The notes under the pieces are model-generated. The model was given only the letters and a program-made list of their open reading frames with translations, made no database searches and was not told the origin of the DNA. Positions 5,953 through 13,887 of a DNA stretch of 33,084 nt are shown here, piece after piece. The stretch is taken from positions 1 to 33,084 of the forward strand of contig JABGQT010000046.1 of NCBI GenBank assembly GCA_018648685.1, in the 5' to 3' direction. Position 1 is the stretch's first letter. The number at the start of each line of letters is the position of its first letter. The stretch is from Anaerolineae bacterium. Its GTDB lineage: Bacteria; Chloroflexota; Anaerolineae; Anaerolineales; Villigracilaceae. The position numbers and the translations under genes are program-made.

Positions 5953-7632
5953 ATGTACGACAAAAAGAAATTATCGCAGACAGAAGAAAGCGTAAAAAAA
6001 TGGGAAGAGGGGAGACTCAAAAAAACAACAGAACGATTTCCTGAGAGACAAGACAGTTTCATCACGACATCATCGGAGGAGGTCGAACGACTTTATACGC
6101 CCGCCAGCATCCCGGACTTCGATTACGAGCGTGATTTGGGCTTGCCCGGCGAGTATCCCTTTACGCGTGGCGTTCACCCGACCATGCACCGAGGCAAACT
6201 ATGGACTATGCGCATGTTTGCCGGTTTTGGTACCGCAGAGGAAACAAACGCCCGCTTCAAGTATCTTCTCGGTGAGGGGCAAACGGGACTCTCGATAGCC
6301 TTCGATCTGCCCACCCTGATGGGCTACGATAGCGATGCTCCTGAAGCCTTGGGCGAATTTGGCAAATGCGGCGTAGGGATTTCCTCCCTGCGTGATATGG
6401 AAATTCTGCTCGATGGCATTCCTTTGGATAAAGTCTCGACGAGCATGACTATTAACTCGCCTGCATCCATTATTTGGGCAATGTATATCGCTGCTGCTGA
6501 GAAAAAGGGTGTCAAAAGAGCGCAATTGCGCGGCACGACCCAAAATGATATTCTTAAAGAATATATTGCCCAAAAAGAATATATCTTCCCGCCCGAACCT
6601 TCAATGCGACTGGTGACAGATACCATCGAATTTGGCACAAATGAATTGCCGCAATGGAATACGATTTCTATCTCTGGTTATCATATCCGCGAGGCTGGCT
6701 CGACGGCAGCGCAGGAATTAGCCTTTACATTGGCTGACGGATTTGAATACGTCCGCTGGGCATTGGAGCGCGGTTTGGATATCGATGATTTTGCCCCGCG
6801 TCTCTCACTCTTCTTTAACTCACATAATGATTTCTTCGAGGAAATTGCCAAATTCCGCGCAGCACGCCGTATTTGGGCACGCGAGATGAAAGAAACCTTC
6901 GGCGCGAAGAATCCCCGATCGTGGCTGATGCGATTCCATACGCAGACGGCAGGCGCATCGCTCACGGCGCAGCAGCCCGAAATCAACGTGGTGCGTGTTG
7001 CGCTCCAAGCCCTCGCTGGCGTTCTTGGCGGGACACAATCTTTGCATACAAACAGTCTTGATGAAGCTCTCGCGCTCCCTTCCGCTGAAGCTGTCACCAT
7101 CGCCTTACGCACTCAACAGATCATCGCCGAAGAATCGGGCGTGACAAATACGATTGACCCGCTCGGTGGCTCTTTCTTTGTCGAAGCACAAACCAACAGA
7201 ATCGAAGCGCAGGCTTATGATTATTTCCGTCGCATTGAAGACTTGGGCGGGATGTTACCCGCCATCGAAAAAGGCTTTTTCCAAAGCGAAATTTCGGATG
7301 CAGCCTACCGTTATCAGCGCGAGATCGATCAAAATGTCCGTCGTATGGTCGGGGTCAACGCATACCAAGACGATAAACCGATCAATATCCCCATCCTTGA
7401 AATGGATCCCGAAGGCTACGACCGCCAAGTCGCGAGATTAAATGATCTTCGCAAAACACGGGATAATGAGAAAGTGACGAAATCATTGGCGCGTCTCCGC
7501 AATGCCTGCGAAGGGACAGAAAACACTATGCCTTTCATTCTCGATTCTGTCCGCGAGTATGCCACCCTTGGCGAGATCGTGAATGTGATGAAGGATGTTT
7601 TTGGCGGCTACGAAGAGCCGACTTGGATTTAG
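5953..7632 (+). CDS. Methylmalonyl-CoA mutase, catalytic (large) subunit
   Basis: This is the substrate-binding TIM-barrel subunit of the adenosylcobalamin enzyme that interconverts methylmalonyl-CoA and succinyl-CoA. The 559-residue protein contains the family segments [20 protein letters not shown], the GFGTAEETN stretch, [29 protein letters not shown] and [16 protein letters not shown]. It ends where the catalytic domain ends. The B12-binding domain (DxHxxG) is absent, so a separate small subunit encoded elsewhere is needed, as in many archaeal and chloroflexotal enzymes. Isobutyryl-CoA or ethylmalonyl-CoA mutases share this fold and cannot be fully excluded. An AAAGGAG ribosome site supports the start. 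It fits propionate, branched-chain amino acid or fatty acid metabolism. Confidence 0.93.
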   Translation: MYDKKKLSQTEESVKKWEEGRLKKTTERFPERQDSFITTSSEEVERLYTPASIPDFDYERDLGLPGEYPFTRGVHPTMHRGKLWTMRMFAGFGTAEETNARFKYLLGEGQTGLSIAFDLPTLMGYDSDAPEALGEFGKCGVGISSLRDMEILLDGIPLDKVSTSMTINSPASIIWAMYIAAAEKKGVKRAQLRGTTQNDILKEYIAQKEYIFPPEPSMRLVTDTIEFGTNELPQWNTISISGYHIREAGSTAAQELAFTLADGFEYVRWALERGLDIDDFAPRLSLFFNSHNDFFEEIAKFRAARRIWAREMKETFGAKNPRSWLMRFHTQTAGASLTAQQPEINVVRVALQALAGVLGGTQSLHTNSLDEALALPSAEAVTIALRTQQIIAEESGVTNTIDPLGGSFFVEAQTNRIEAQAYDYFRRIEDLGGMLPAIEKGFFQSEISDAAYRYQREIDQNVRRMVGVNAYQDDKPINIPILEMDPEGYDRQVARLNDLRKTRDNEKVTKSLARLRNACEGTENTMPFILDSVREYATLGEIVNVMKDVFGGYEEPTWI

Positions 7633-7674
7633 TTCGTTAGGGATCAGGTGATAGGAGATTAGGAATCAGGAAAA

Positions 7675-7715
7675 AATAGAACGCGGATTTGCGCAGGTTG
7701 GGCGGATTCTCGCGG
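7675..7715. repeat. Dispersed repeat, copy B
   Basis: The plus strand reads AATAGAACGCGGATTTGCGC then AGGTTGGGCGGATTCTCGCGG. It matches the reverse complement of 3061-3099 with several substitutions. Both copies lie immediately beyond the 3' end of a gene. Confidence 0.65.
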
Positions 7716-7741
7716 ACTATACAAGGGCGTGATACAAAAGC

Positions 7742-7769
7742 AAAAAGGCGAGATAAATCTCGCCTTTTT
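7742..7769. terminator. Bidirectional intrinsic terminator
   Basis: AAAAAGGCGAGAT and ATCTCGCCTTTTT pair perfectly over 13 bp around a very short loop, with an A-run on one side and a T-run on the other. It serves the convergent methylmalonyl-CoA mutase (plus) and YcxB-like (minus) genes equally well. Confidence 0.9.
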
Positions 7770-7800
7770 ATTTATGAAACGTAAATTTAGGAGATACTGT

Positions 7801-8382
7801 TCATCGCACGTTGAGAAGAACCATAATCACAATCACTACAAACAAGAGAGCATACACAAAGAGTGTTTTGTTTTTAGTGTCTGCGGCAATATCATTTTTC
7901 ATCAAGTATTTCTTGAAATTTTCAATTTCCTGATCGTTAGAAAAACAACGTTTGGGAATAATATTGAACATTATGTCTGACTGATAGATCACCAAAATAT
8001 CGTCATTTTCTTTCCATTTCAAAAAGTTCTCCCATGGATATGTGCTATTACCAAACTCGTTTGAAGCTATCAATCCCTCCTCTGTAAACTCCATTTCAAA
8101 AGGCACTTGCATACTTTTTTGTTGGGAAAAGACTTTCTTAATTTTCTTGGGGAAAAACACATAGCGATAAAGGAGAAAGAGAAGAATAAAAAGAAAAGCG
8201 GGGGAAAATAATAAAAAGGAAATTTGCCCGATAACAACCAAATAAAAACCATAAAGAAGTACAAGTACCGCTATTATTGAAAATAAGCCATATTTTTTTG
8301 TCTTGTTATATCCAGACGGCTTGCCATGGAGTAGTTGAGCCTCAAGATAATCTGTCCATTCAAGTTGCCCTTTGATCTTCAT
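7801..8382 (-). CDS. YcxB-like membrane protein
   Basis: This protein of about 193 residues has an N-terminal cytoplasmic stretch, two closely spaced membrane segments (roughly residues 34-55 and 60-80), a soluble beta-rich domain and a last hydrophobic helix at the C-terminus. The soluble part, including TEEGLIASNEFGNSTYPW, then WKENDDILVIYQ and IIPKRCF, is typical of the YcxB-like C-terminal domain. The function of that family is unknown. An upstream start at 8412 is possible, but AAGGAGAG sits five bases before the ATG at 8382, which decides the start. It is divergent from the tetR gene. Confidence 0.7.
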   Translation of the reverse strand: MKIKGQLEWTDYLEAQLLHGKPSGYNKTKKYGLFSIIAVLVLLYGFYLVVIGQISFLLFSPAFLFILLFLLYRYVFFPKKIKKVFSQQKSMQVPFEMEFTEEGLIASNEFGNSTYPWENFLKWKENDDILVIYQSDIMFNIIPKRCFSNDQEIENFKKYLMKNDIAADTKNKTLFVYALLFVVIVIMVLLNVR

Positions 8383-8593
8383 AACCGCTCTCCTTATTTC
8401 TAAAATTCCCATACGATAATTTCATTATACAGAAATTTTAAAATTTTTCTAGCACTCTATTTTATTCCGAGAGTGCTCAAGATATGTAGAGTCTCTACTA
8501 TTTCTTTAGATTAAACTCTCCGTTGAATGGAACTCTACAAAAGGGTTGTTAGGGGAGCCAAGCCAAAATCACGTACGCTGTGCATTTATTCCC

Positions 8594-8621
8594 TTGACAG
8601 GTATTTTTCTTTATGTATAAT
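8594..8621 (+). promoter_or_regulatory. Consensus sigma-70-type promoter of the tetR gene
   Basis: TTGACA (8594-8599) and TATAAT (8616-8621) are both perfect consensus hexamers, separated by 16 bases. The operator palindrome begins one base after the -10 box, so a bound repressor would cover the transcription start. The tetR ATG follows at 8650. Confidence 0.85.
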
Positions 8622-8622
8622 A

Positions 8623-8637
8623 CCGAACACTGTTCGG
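8623..8637. promoter_or_regulatory. Operator palindrome 1 (CCGAACACTGTTCGG) for the TetR regulator
   Basis: A perfect inverted repeat of CCGAACA and TGTTCGG around a central C lies immediately downstream of the -10 element of tetR. The identical sequence occurs again at 9263-9277. Placement and identity suggest autoregulation by the adjacent TetR-family repressor. Confidence 0.85.
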
Positions 8638-8649
8638 AGAAAATCTTTA

Positions 8650-9243
8650 ATGAAAAACACACGTCAAGAACGTCAAGCTGATACGAGAAAAGCCATCCTG
8701 CAAACTGCGCTGGGCCTAGTTGCCGAAAAAGGTCTGGACAAACTCTCTTTGCGAGAGATCGCGCGTCGGGTAGGCTATAGCCCGGCGGGCTTATATGAAT
8801 ATTTTGATAGTAAAGAAGATATTCTCTGGACCCTCGCGAAAGAAGGAGATAGCCGCTTACGTAGAGCAGCTCTAAACATCCGGCCTGAACTTCCTTCTAC
8901 AGAACGCCTTATTCAAGCCTGCTTGGCCTATGTAGATTTTTCTGTTCATAATGCCGAATACTTTATCATCATAAACAGCCTTACAACGCACCGCGCCTCG
9001 CTGGAGGAGCCAGCCTCTTCAGAATCTTCTTATTCAGTCTTCTTGAAAATTATAGAAGCAGCGATAGATGAAGGTGAGATCATATCGCGGGATAATTTTT
9101 GCGCAGAGGAAATTACCTACAGCCTTTGGGCGCTCATTCATGGAATGGGGATGTTACGCCTAACGCAACTCCGCAACTTCAACGCAGATTTTGAAAGCAT
9201 AAACCGAAAAGCAATAGAAACTTTTATCATCGGTCTCAAATAA
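8650..9243 (+). CDS. TetR/AcrR-family transcriptional regulator
   Basis: This protein of about 197 residues has the N-terminal TetR helix-turn-helix: ILQTALGLVAEKGLDKLSLREIARRVGYSPAGLYEYFDSKEDIL spans about residues 17-60 and is closely canonical. The C-terminal ligand-binding domain is variable, as usual, and gives no ligand clue. The frame is open upstream to 8527, but that part covers the promoter and operator, so the ATG at 8650 is taken. Two identical 15-bp palindromes, one in its own promoter and one before the next gene, indicate that it represses itself and probably the alpha/beta hydrolase lipoprotein encoded 49 bases downstream. Confidence 0.92.
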   Translation: MKNTRQERQADTRKAILQTALGLVAEKGLDKLSLREIARRVGYSPAGLYEYFDSKEDILWTLAKEGDSRLRRAALNIRPELPSTERLIQACLAYVDFSVHNAEYFIIINSLTTHRASLEEPASSESSYSVFLKIIEAAIDEGEIISRDNFCAEEITYSLWALIHGMGMLRLTQLRNFNADFESINRKAIETFIIGLK

Positions 9244-9262
9244 GCTCTTTTTTTGCCAGAAA

Positions 9263-9277
9263 CCGAACACTGTTCGG
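9263..9277. promoter_or_regulatory. Operator palindrome 2 (CCGAACACTGTTCGG)
   Basis: This copy is identical to operator 1, including the flanking A on each side. It lies 20 bases after the tetR stop and ends 15 bases before the hydrolase ATG. No good promoter hexamers overlap it, so it may act on an internal promoter at the end of tetR or as a roadblock to read-through. Confidence 0.8.
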
Positions 9278-9292
9278 AAAAGGAAATGAATT

Positions 9293-10861
9293 ATGAATAC
9301 AACAACATGGATAGCCTTCAGCGCAATTTCACTTGCATTTTTCTTGGCAGCTTGTGGTGGGAAGAAATCATCATCGATCAGTTTGGATGAGGCTACCCCC
9401 GGGGATTTTCAGCTCAAGCCTTGTACTATAAAACTAGCTTCGGAGAAATACGCAGCAGATTGTGGCTTGCTTGCTGTCCCCGAAAATCGAGCCGACGAGG
9501 AGAGCCGTTTGATCTCCCTCCCCGTCACTCGCATCCGAGCAACGGGAGATACTCCAGCCGAGCCAATCTTCTACCTTGAAGGCGGACCCGGCATGAGCAA
9601 TATGAACGCCAAGCCGCCAAAAAAATTGCTGGAAAGCCATGACTTTATTATGGTCGGCTATCGTGGCGTAGATGGTTCAGTAAAATTGGATTGCCCAGAA
9701 GTAGCGCAAGCTATCATAGGAGATGGCGTAGATGTCCTAAGTAAGGCTTCGCTTGCAGGTATGTCTGCCGCGATGCGTCAATGTGCCATACGCTTGGAGA
9801 GTGAAGGAGTCGATCTGGACGGCTACACCATTCAAGAAGTCATCGCTGATATGGAAGCGGCACGGATCGCATTAGGCTATGAACGCATTAATTTATTCAG
9901 CTTTAGCTATGGAACACGAGTTGCTCAACTCTACGCCACCCAACACCCAGATCAAATTCATCGCTCAGCGATGGTAGGCGTAAACCCACCCGGGCATTTT
10001 GTCTGGGAACCAGAAATGATTGATGCCCAAATTGAGCATTATTCACAACTATACGCGCAATCAGAAGATCCACGCACTGCCGATCTTGTGCAGACAATTT
10101 CCAAGCTGAGCCACAATATGCCTGAAAACTGGCTTTTCTTCAAAATCGATCCGGGCAAGGTAAAGATCGTCAGCTTTGCAATGCTCTTCCACCGCAACAC
10201 CGCTGCCATGGTATTTGATGCTTGGCTCTCGGCTGAAAATGGGGACCCCAGCGGGCTGGCGTTGATGTCTTTCGCCTATGATTTCATTATCCCCAATATG
10301 AGTGTTTATGGTGAGTTTTTCTCCAAAGGCGTAAGTGCCGATCATGACCCAAATCGTGACTATTTCGACGATATGGAGCCGACAGATTCGATTATAGGCT
10401 CACCAATGTCCAAGTTGATTTGGGGCAGTGCAAGAGATGAAGAGGGTGCCACATGGCCCACAGCATTGATGCCCGAAGAATATCGACAGATGAAACCCTC
10501 CGATATTGAAACATTGCTTGTGAGCGGAAATATAGATTTCTCCACCCCGGCAGAATTTGCAACCGAAGAATTGCTACCCTACTTAAGAAATGGCAAGCAA
10601 GTCATCCTATCAGAAATGGGACATACCAACGATGTGATGACACGCCAGCCGGAAGCTATAGAAAGACTACTAACTTATTTTTTTGACACAGGTGAAGTGG
10701 ATGATTCTCTCTTTACCTACGAGCCGATTACTTTTGAAGTCAAAGCGGGGTTTCCCGCAATAGCAAAAATCGCATTGGGTTTTGCGTTCTTGGGCGTTCC
10801 GATAATTGTTTTTGGGCTTTGGAAACTGACGAAACGATTTATGAATAGAAGAAAGAAATAA
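9293..10861 (+). CDS. Lipoprotein alpha/beta hydrolase (TAP/proline iminopeptidase-like)
   Basis: This 522-residue protein begins with a lipoprotein signal, and the lipobox LAAC places the lipidated cysteine at residue 21. The alpha/beta-hydrolase body has the oxyanion-type EGGPG (96-100), nucleophile Ser205 in SFSYG, and likely Asp415 (GNIDFSTP) and His444 (EMGHTND). The nucleophile elbow has Ser in place of the first Gly of GxSxG. The layout matches secreted tripeptidyl aminopeptidase/proline iminopeptidase-like enzymes, so an exported peptidase or esterase is likely. Unusually, a hydrophobic segment at about 487-510 followed by a basic tail (KRFMNRRKK) adds a C-terminal membrane anchor. 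AAAGGAAA precedes the ATG. Control by the upstream TetR is likely. Confidence 0.85.
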   Translation: MNTTTWIAFSAISLAFFLAACGGKKSSSISLDEATPGDFQLKPCTIKLASEKYAADCGLLAVPENRADEESRLISLPVTRIRATGDTPAEPIFYLEGGPGMSNMNAKPPKKLLESHDFIMVGYRGVDGSVKLDCPEVAQAIIGDGVDVLSKASLAGMSAAMRQCAIRLESEGVDLDGYTIQEVIADMEAARIALGYERINLFSFSYGTRVAQLYATQHPDQIHRSAMVGVNPPGHFVWEPEMIDAQIEHYSQLYAQSEDPRTADLVQTISKLSHNMPENWLFFKIDPGKVKIVSFAMLFHRNTAAMVFDAWLSAENGDPSGLALMSFAYDFIIPNMSVYGEFFSKGVSADHDPNRDYFDDMEPTDSIIGSPMSKLIWGSARDEEGATWPTALMPEEYRQMKPSDIETLLVSGNIDFSTPAEFATEELLPYLRNGKQVILSEMGHTNDVMTRQPEAIERLLTYFFDTGEVDDSLFTYEPITFEVKAGFPAIAKIALGFAFLGVPIIVFGLWKLTKRFMNRRKK

Positions 10862-10873
10862 CAGCAAATTAGA

Positions 10874-11521
10874 TTAAGAGATTGAAGATTTAAAACTCTG
10901 CCGATGGATGGAACTCTTCCCCAGCTTTTGGATTGCTTCTCGATGAGATTTTGTTCCATACCCCTTATTGCGGGACAATCCATAACCCGAAACTTGCTCG
11001 TTGAGGAGAAGCATCTCTGCATCCCTAGCAGTTTTCGCCAGCACCGAAGCAGATGCGATAGTCAACGAACGCATATCACCTTTGATGAATTTTTCCTGGG
11101 GAATATTGATATCGGAGAGATTGAGATAATCAGTAATTAGGTAATTGGGGGCTAGAGATAAGGCTTCTACAGCTCTTTTGGCAGCTAATCTTGTAGCGGG
11201 GAGAATGCCAATTTCGTCAATCTCAGCGGGAGATGCAAAGCTAACGCCCCAAGCCAGCGAAATTTCTTTAATGAGTGGTTCAAAATGATTTCGTTGTTTG
11301 ATGGTCATCTCTTTTGAGTCTCGTACGCCCGCTAAAATCTTCTTGAGTTTGGGGATATTAGGGAGGATAACAACTGCGGCATATACAGGACCTGCTAATG
11401 CGCCGCGACCGGCTTCGTCGATGCCGCCGAGATGGGTAAACCCTTTTTTCCAGAGTCTTTTTTCAATCTTTAGGTCTGGTGATTTAGGAAGTGTAGAAAT
11501 ATCAAACTTTTTTCTCGGCAT
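10874..11521 (-). CDS. rnhB: Ribonuclease HII
   Basis: RNase HII cleaves RNA in RNA-DNA hybrids and starts removal of single ribonucleotides from DNA. The 215-residue protein has the diagnostic GGIDEAGRGALAGP near residues 33-46 (catalytic Asp-Glu), DSKEMT, the ITDYLNL strand and SLTIASASVLAKTARD, with the expected acidic residues. Length matches the family. The start codon lies only six bases after the stop of the upstream methyltransferase gene, so the two are almost certainly co-transcribed. It converges with the hydrolase gene, leaving only 12 bases between their ends. Confidence 0.95.
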   Translation of the reverse strand: MPRKKFDISTLPKSPDLKIEKRLWKKGFTHLGGIDEAGRGALAGPVYAAVVILPNIPKLKKILAGVRDSKEMTIKQRNHFEPLIKEISLAWGVSFASPAEIDEIGILPATRLAAKRAVEALSLAPNYLITDYLNLSDINIPQEKFIKGDMRSLTIASASVLAKTARDAEMLLLNEQVSGYGLSRNKGYGTKSHREAIQKLGKSSIHRQSFKSSIS

Positions 11522-11527
11522 GAGAAT

Positions 11528-12241
11528 TTATCTTTTCTCCCAAGTCTGATACAAACCAAGATTGCCCGTGGAACCATCTGAGTAAAACGTATCCACAACT
11601 TTGAAATCACTCAACTCAGCAAGATGAGCCAGTTCTTCTTCGCTGTATTGGTGGGCGTAGCGATAGCCTGTGCCGCCACGCCGCCAGTCGAGGAGGTAGT
11701 CGCCTTTGTCGAGGTCGCTTTCGTTGATGTTGGCCACTTCCCAGCTTTGGATACGATTGCGGAGGCGTTCGGAGTTCAGAAATTGCCAATTAGAGAAGAT
11801 GAATTGTCCATTCGGGGCAAGGCGTTGGTGGATATTGCGCAAAATACGTAAACGCGTTTCTTCGCCGGGGATATGGTGCAATGTTGCAAAAGAAGTAATA
11901 AGTGAAAAGCGATCAGTGATGAGTGACCAGTCTGGCGAAGTAATGTCGAGGGCGAGGAATTTAGCGGGAAAATGTTTGGGGACGCGCATCGCGTCTTTGA
12001 GGAGTGGCAAGCTGAAATCCACGCCGAGATACGGGGCGGTATGACCGGTATCCGCTAATTGACGGGCAAACTCTCCATTGCCGCAGCCCAAATCCAGGAT
12101 CGAGAGATCCCGCCCAATCTCATCTAGAATTTTTCTCACGCCGGGTTGGATACGTCCGCGCGTCGCAGAAAATTGCTCGCCAAATTTCTGATAGAATTGG
12201 CTATTCAGTTCGACAATTTTCTCTATCGTTTCTTTTTTCAT
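11528..12241 (-). CDS. Trm9-like SAM-dependent methyltransferase (candidate tRNA wobble-uridine methyltransferase)
   Basis: This 237-residue class I methyltransferase has SAM motif I DLGCGNGEFA (50-59) and an acidic motif II residue at Asp75. Beyond the generic fold it matches the eukaryotic Trm9/ALKBH8 methyltransferase layout along its length: FYQKFGEQFSATR at 16-28 (Trm9 has YNEIAPHFSQTR), TLHHIP with ETR at 120-130 (VVHHWSTRERR), NWQF at 151 and YRYAHQYSEEEL at 193-204 (YRYYHLYREGEL). Trm9 methylates cm5U34 of tRNA, which is made by Elp3. Here elp3 starts 26 bases away on the opposite strand. An orthologous role is inferred; the Trm112 partner of eukaryotes is not encoded nearby. A TATAAT stands six bases before the ATG, so the mRNA may be leaderless. 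Confidence 0.75.
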   Translation of the reverse strand: MKKETIEKIVELNSQFYQKFGEQFSATRGRIQPGVRKILDEIGRDLSILDLGCGNGEFARQLADTGHTAPYLGVDFSLPLLKDAMRVPKHFPAKFLALDITSPDWSLITDRFSLITSFATLHHIPGEETRLRILRNIHQRLAPNGQFIFSNWQFLNSERLRNRIQSWEVANINESDLDKGDYLLDWRRGGTGYRYAHQYSEEELAHLAELSDFKVVDTFYSDGSTGNLGLYQTWEKR

Positions 12242-12267
12242 TTCTTTATTATATCCTGTAGGAAAAG

Positions 12268-13887
12268 ATGCCTGAAAAAGAAGTTTGGCTAGAATCTCGA
12301 AAAATCACGCCCGAAAAAATGCGGCTGGCGCGCTTGGCGCTGGCTGAGATTTACGCTGGCGAAGATGCGCTGAGCGCCATCAAACATCACCCCACAGCGA
12401 CGGGGTATATAGGCAAAAATGTTTTGGTTGCGGCCTATAACGCGATGGTTGATGGCGGCGAGATCGAAGCAAATAACGAGATCTTGGCAAAGATCCGCAT
12501 GAAACCCGTGCGCACGCTTTCGGGCGTGACGACGGTAACGGTGCTTACAAAACATTATCCCTGCCCGGGCGAGTGCATTTTTTGCCCAGACGATGTGCGC
12601 ATGCCAAAATCTTATTTGCCAGATGAGCCAGGTGCGATGCGAGCTTTGCATCATAAATTTGCCCCCTTTGAACAAGTTGAAGCTCGATTGGAAGCCTTGC
12701 GCGCAGTCGGGCATCCGACCGATAAAATTGAGTTGCTCATTTTAGGCGGAACGTGGAGTTCCTATAGACGCGATTATCAGGAGTGGTTTATAACGCGCTG
12801 TTTTGACGCACTAAATAAAAAGACCAGAGATAGTGAAATAGAAGTGGCAAAAGAAGGGGAATTAGAAAAAGCACATCGGATCAACGAAAGCGCACAACAT
12901 CGGAACGTCGGCTTGGTCGTCGAAACCCGACCGGACGAAGTCACACCAGAAGAGTTGGCTTGGTTCCGTTATTTGGGTGTGACCAAAATCCAGATGGGTG
13001 CGCAAAGTCTCGATAACGAGATTCTCGCGCTAAATAAACGGGGACACACCGTAGAAGAATTGCATCGCGCAATGGCGCTGCTGCGCGCAGGCGGCTTCAA
13101 GATCGTACTGCATTGGATGCCAAATCTGCTTGGCGCGACATTGGAATCTGACAGAGAAGATTTTCAACGCCTTTGGGGTGGAATCGCCCCAGATGAGATC
13201 AAAGTCTACCCCACCCAATTGCTTGAAAATACTGAACTACACGAAGCGTGGGAACGCGGCGAATATAAACCTTATACAACCAAAGAATTGATCAATCTCC
13301 TTGCAGATGTAAAACCCAGCATCCCGCGTTATTGTCGCGCAAATCGTGTTATTCGGGATATTCCCTCAACGAATGTGGTCGAAGGGAATAAGCGCACAAG
13401 TCTTCGTCAAGATGTGCATAGAGAAATGGCAACGCGAGGTACAAAATGTGATTGTCTGCGCTGTAGAGAAGTACGCGGAAAAGCGATTGAGATCGAGAAG
13501 TTGAAATTGGATGACTTAAAATATCAGGCTGATGATGCAGAAGAACATTTTATTTCCTTCATCACGTCCGATGATAAAGTAGCAGGTTTCTTAAGACTCT
13601 CACTCCCCAATGCGGATGCACCGAAGACGGGAATATCTGATTTGGAAGATGCTGCGATCATCCGCGAAGTACACGTTTATGGACTTTCTCTCGAAGTAGG
13701 CTCAGAAAAGAGTGGTTCGGCGCAACACGTAGGTCTTGGCACACGGCTGATGCTCGAAGCCGAGCAAGTTGCTCTCAAGAGCGGCTTCAGCAAAATGGCT
13801 ATCATCGCGGCAGTGGGGACGCGGGGCTATTATCTCGACCGTGGTTTTAAACGCGGTGAGTTATACCTAGTCAAAGAGATCAAATAA
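12268..13887 (+). CDS. elp3: Elp3-type tRNA uridine(34) acetyltransferase (radical SAM plus GNAT)
   Basis: This 539-residue protein has the full Elp3 arrangement. The radical SAM domain carries Cys99, Cys103 and Cys106 in CPGECIFC for the 4Fe-4S cluster. A cysteine cluster follows at CDCLRC (394-399), and the C-terminal GNAT acetyltransferase domain has QHVGLGTRL (486-494) for acetyl-CoA and ends in GYYLDRGF and YLVKEI. Elp3 transfers a carboxymethyl precursor from acetyl-CoA to C5 of wobble uridine in tRNA; bacterial single-subunit enzymes, including one from Dehalococcoides, have been studied structurally. AGGAAA precedes the ATG. Divergent 26 bases away is a Trm9-like methyltransferase gene. 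The tauE-like gene overlaps its stop (TAATG), so translation may be coupled. Confidence 0.95.
   Translation: MPEKEVWLESRKITPEKMRLARLALAEIYAGEDALSAIKHHPTATGYIGKNVLVAAYNAMVDGGEIEANNEILAKIRMKPVRTLSGVTTVTVLTKHYPCPGECIFCPDDVRMPKSYLPDEPGAMRALHHKFAPFEQVEARLEALRAVGHPTDKIELLILGGTWSSYRRDYQEWFITRCFDALNKKTRDSEIEVAKEGELEKAHRINESAQHRNVGLVVETRPDEVTPEELAWFRYLGVTKIQMGAQSLDNEILALNKRGHTVEELHRAMALLRAGGFKIVLHWMPNLLGATLESDREDFQRLWGGIAPDEIKVYPTQLLENTELHEAWERGEYKPYTTKELINLLADVKPSIPRYCRANRVIRDIPSTNVVEGNKRTSLRQDVHREMATRGTKCDCLRCREVRGKAIEIEKLKLDDLKYQADDAEEHFISFITSDDKVAGFLRLSLPNADAPKTGISDLEDAAIIREVHVYGLSLEVGSEKSGSAQHVGLGTRLMLEAEQVALKSGFSKMAIIAAVGTRGYYLDRGFKRGELYLVKEIK

Noticed and set aside
8527-8649. 41-residue N-terminal extension of the TetR protein
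   Set aside because: The extension covers the -35, -10 and operator of the tetR promoter, and the canonical TetR N-terminus begins at 8650.
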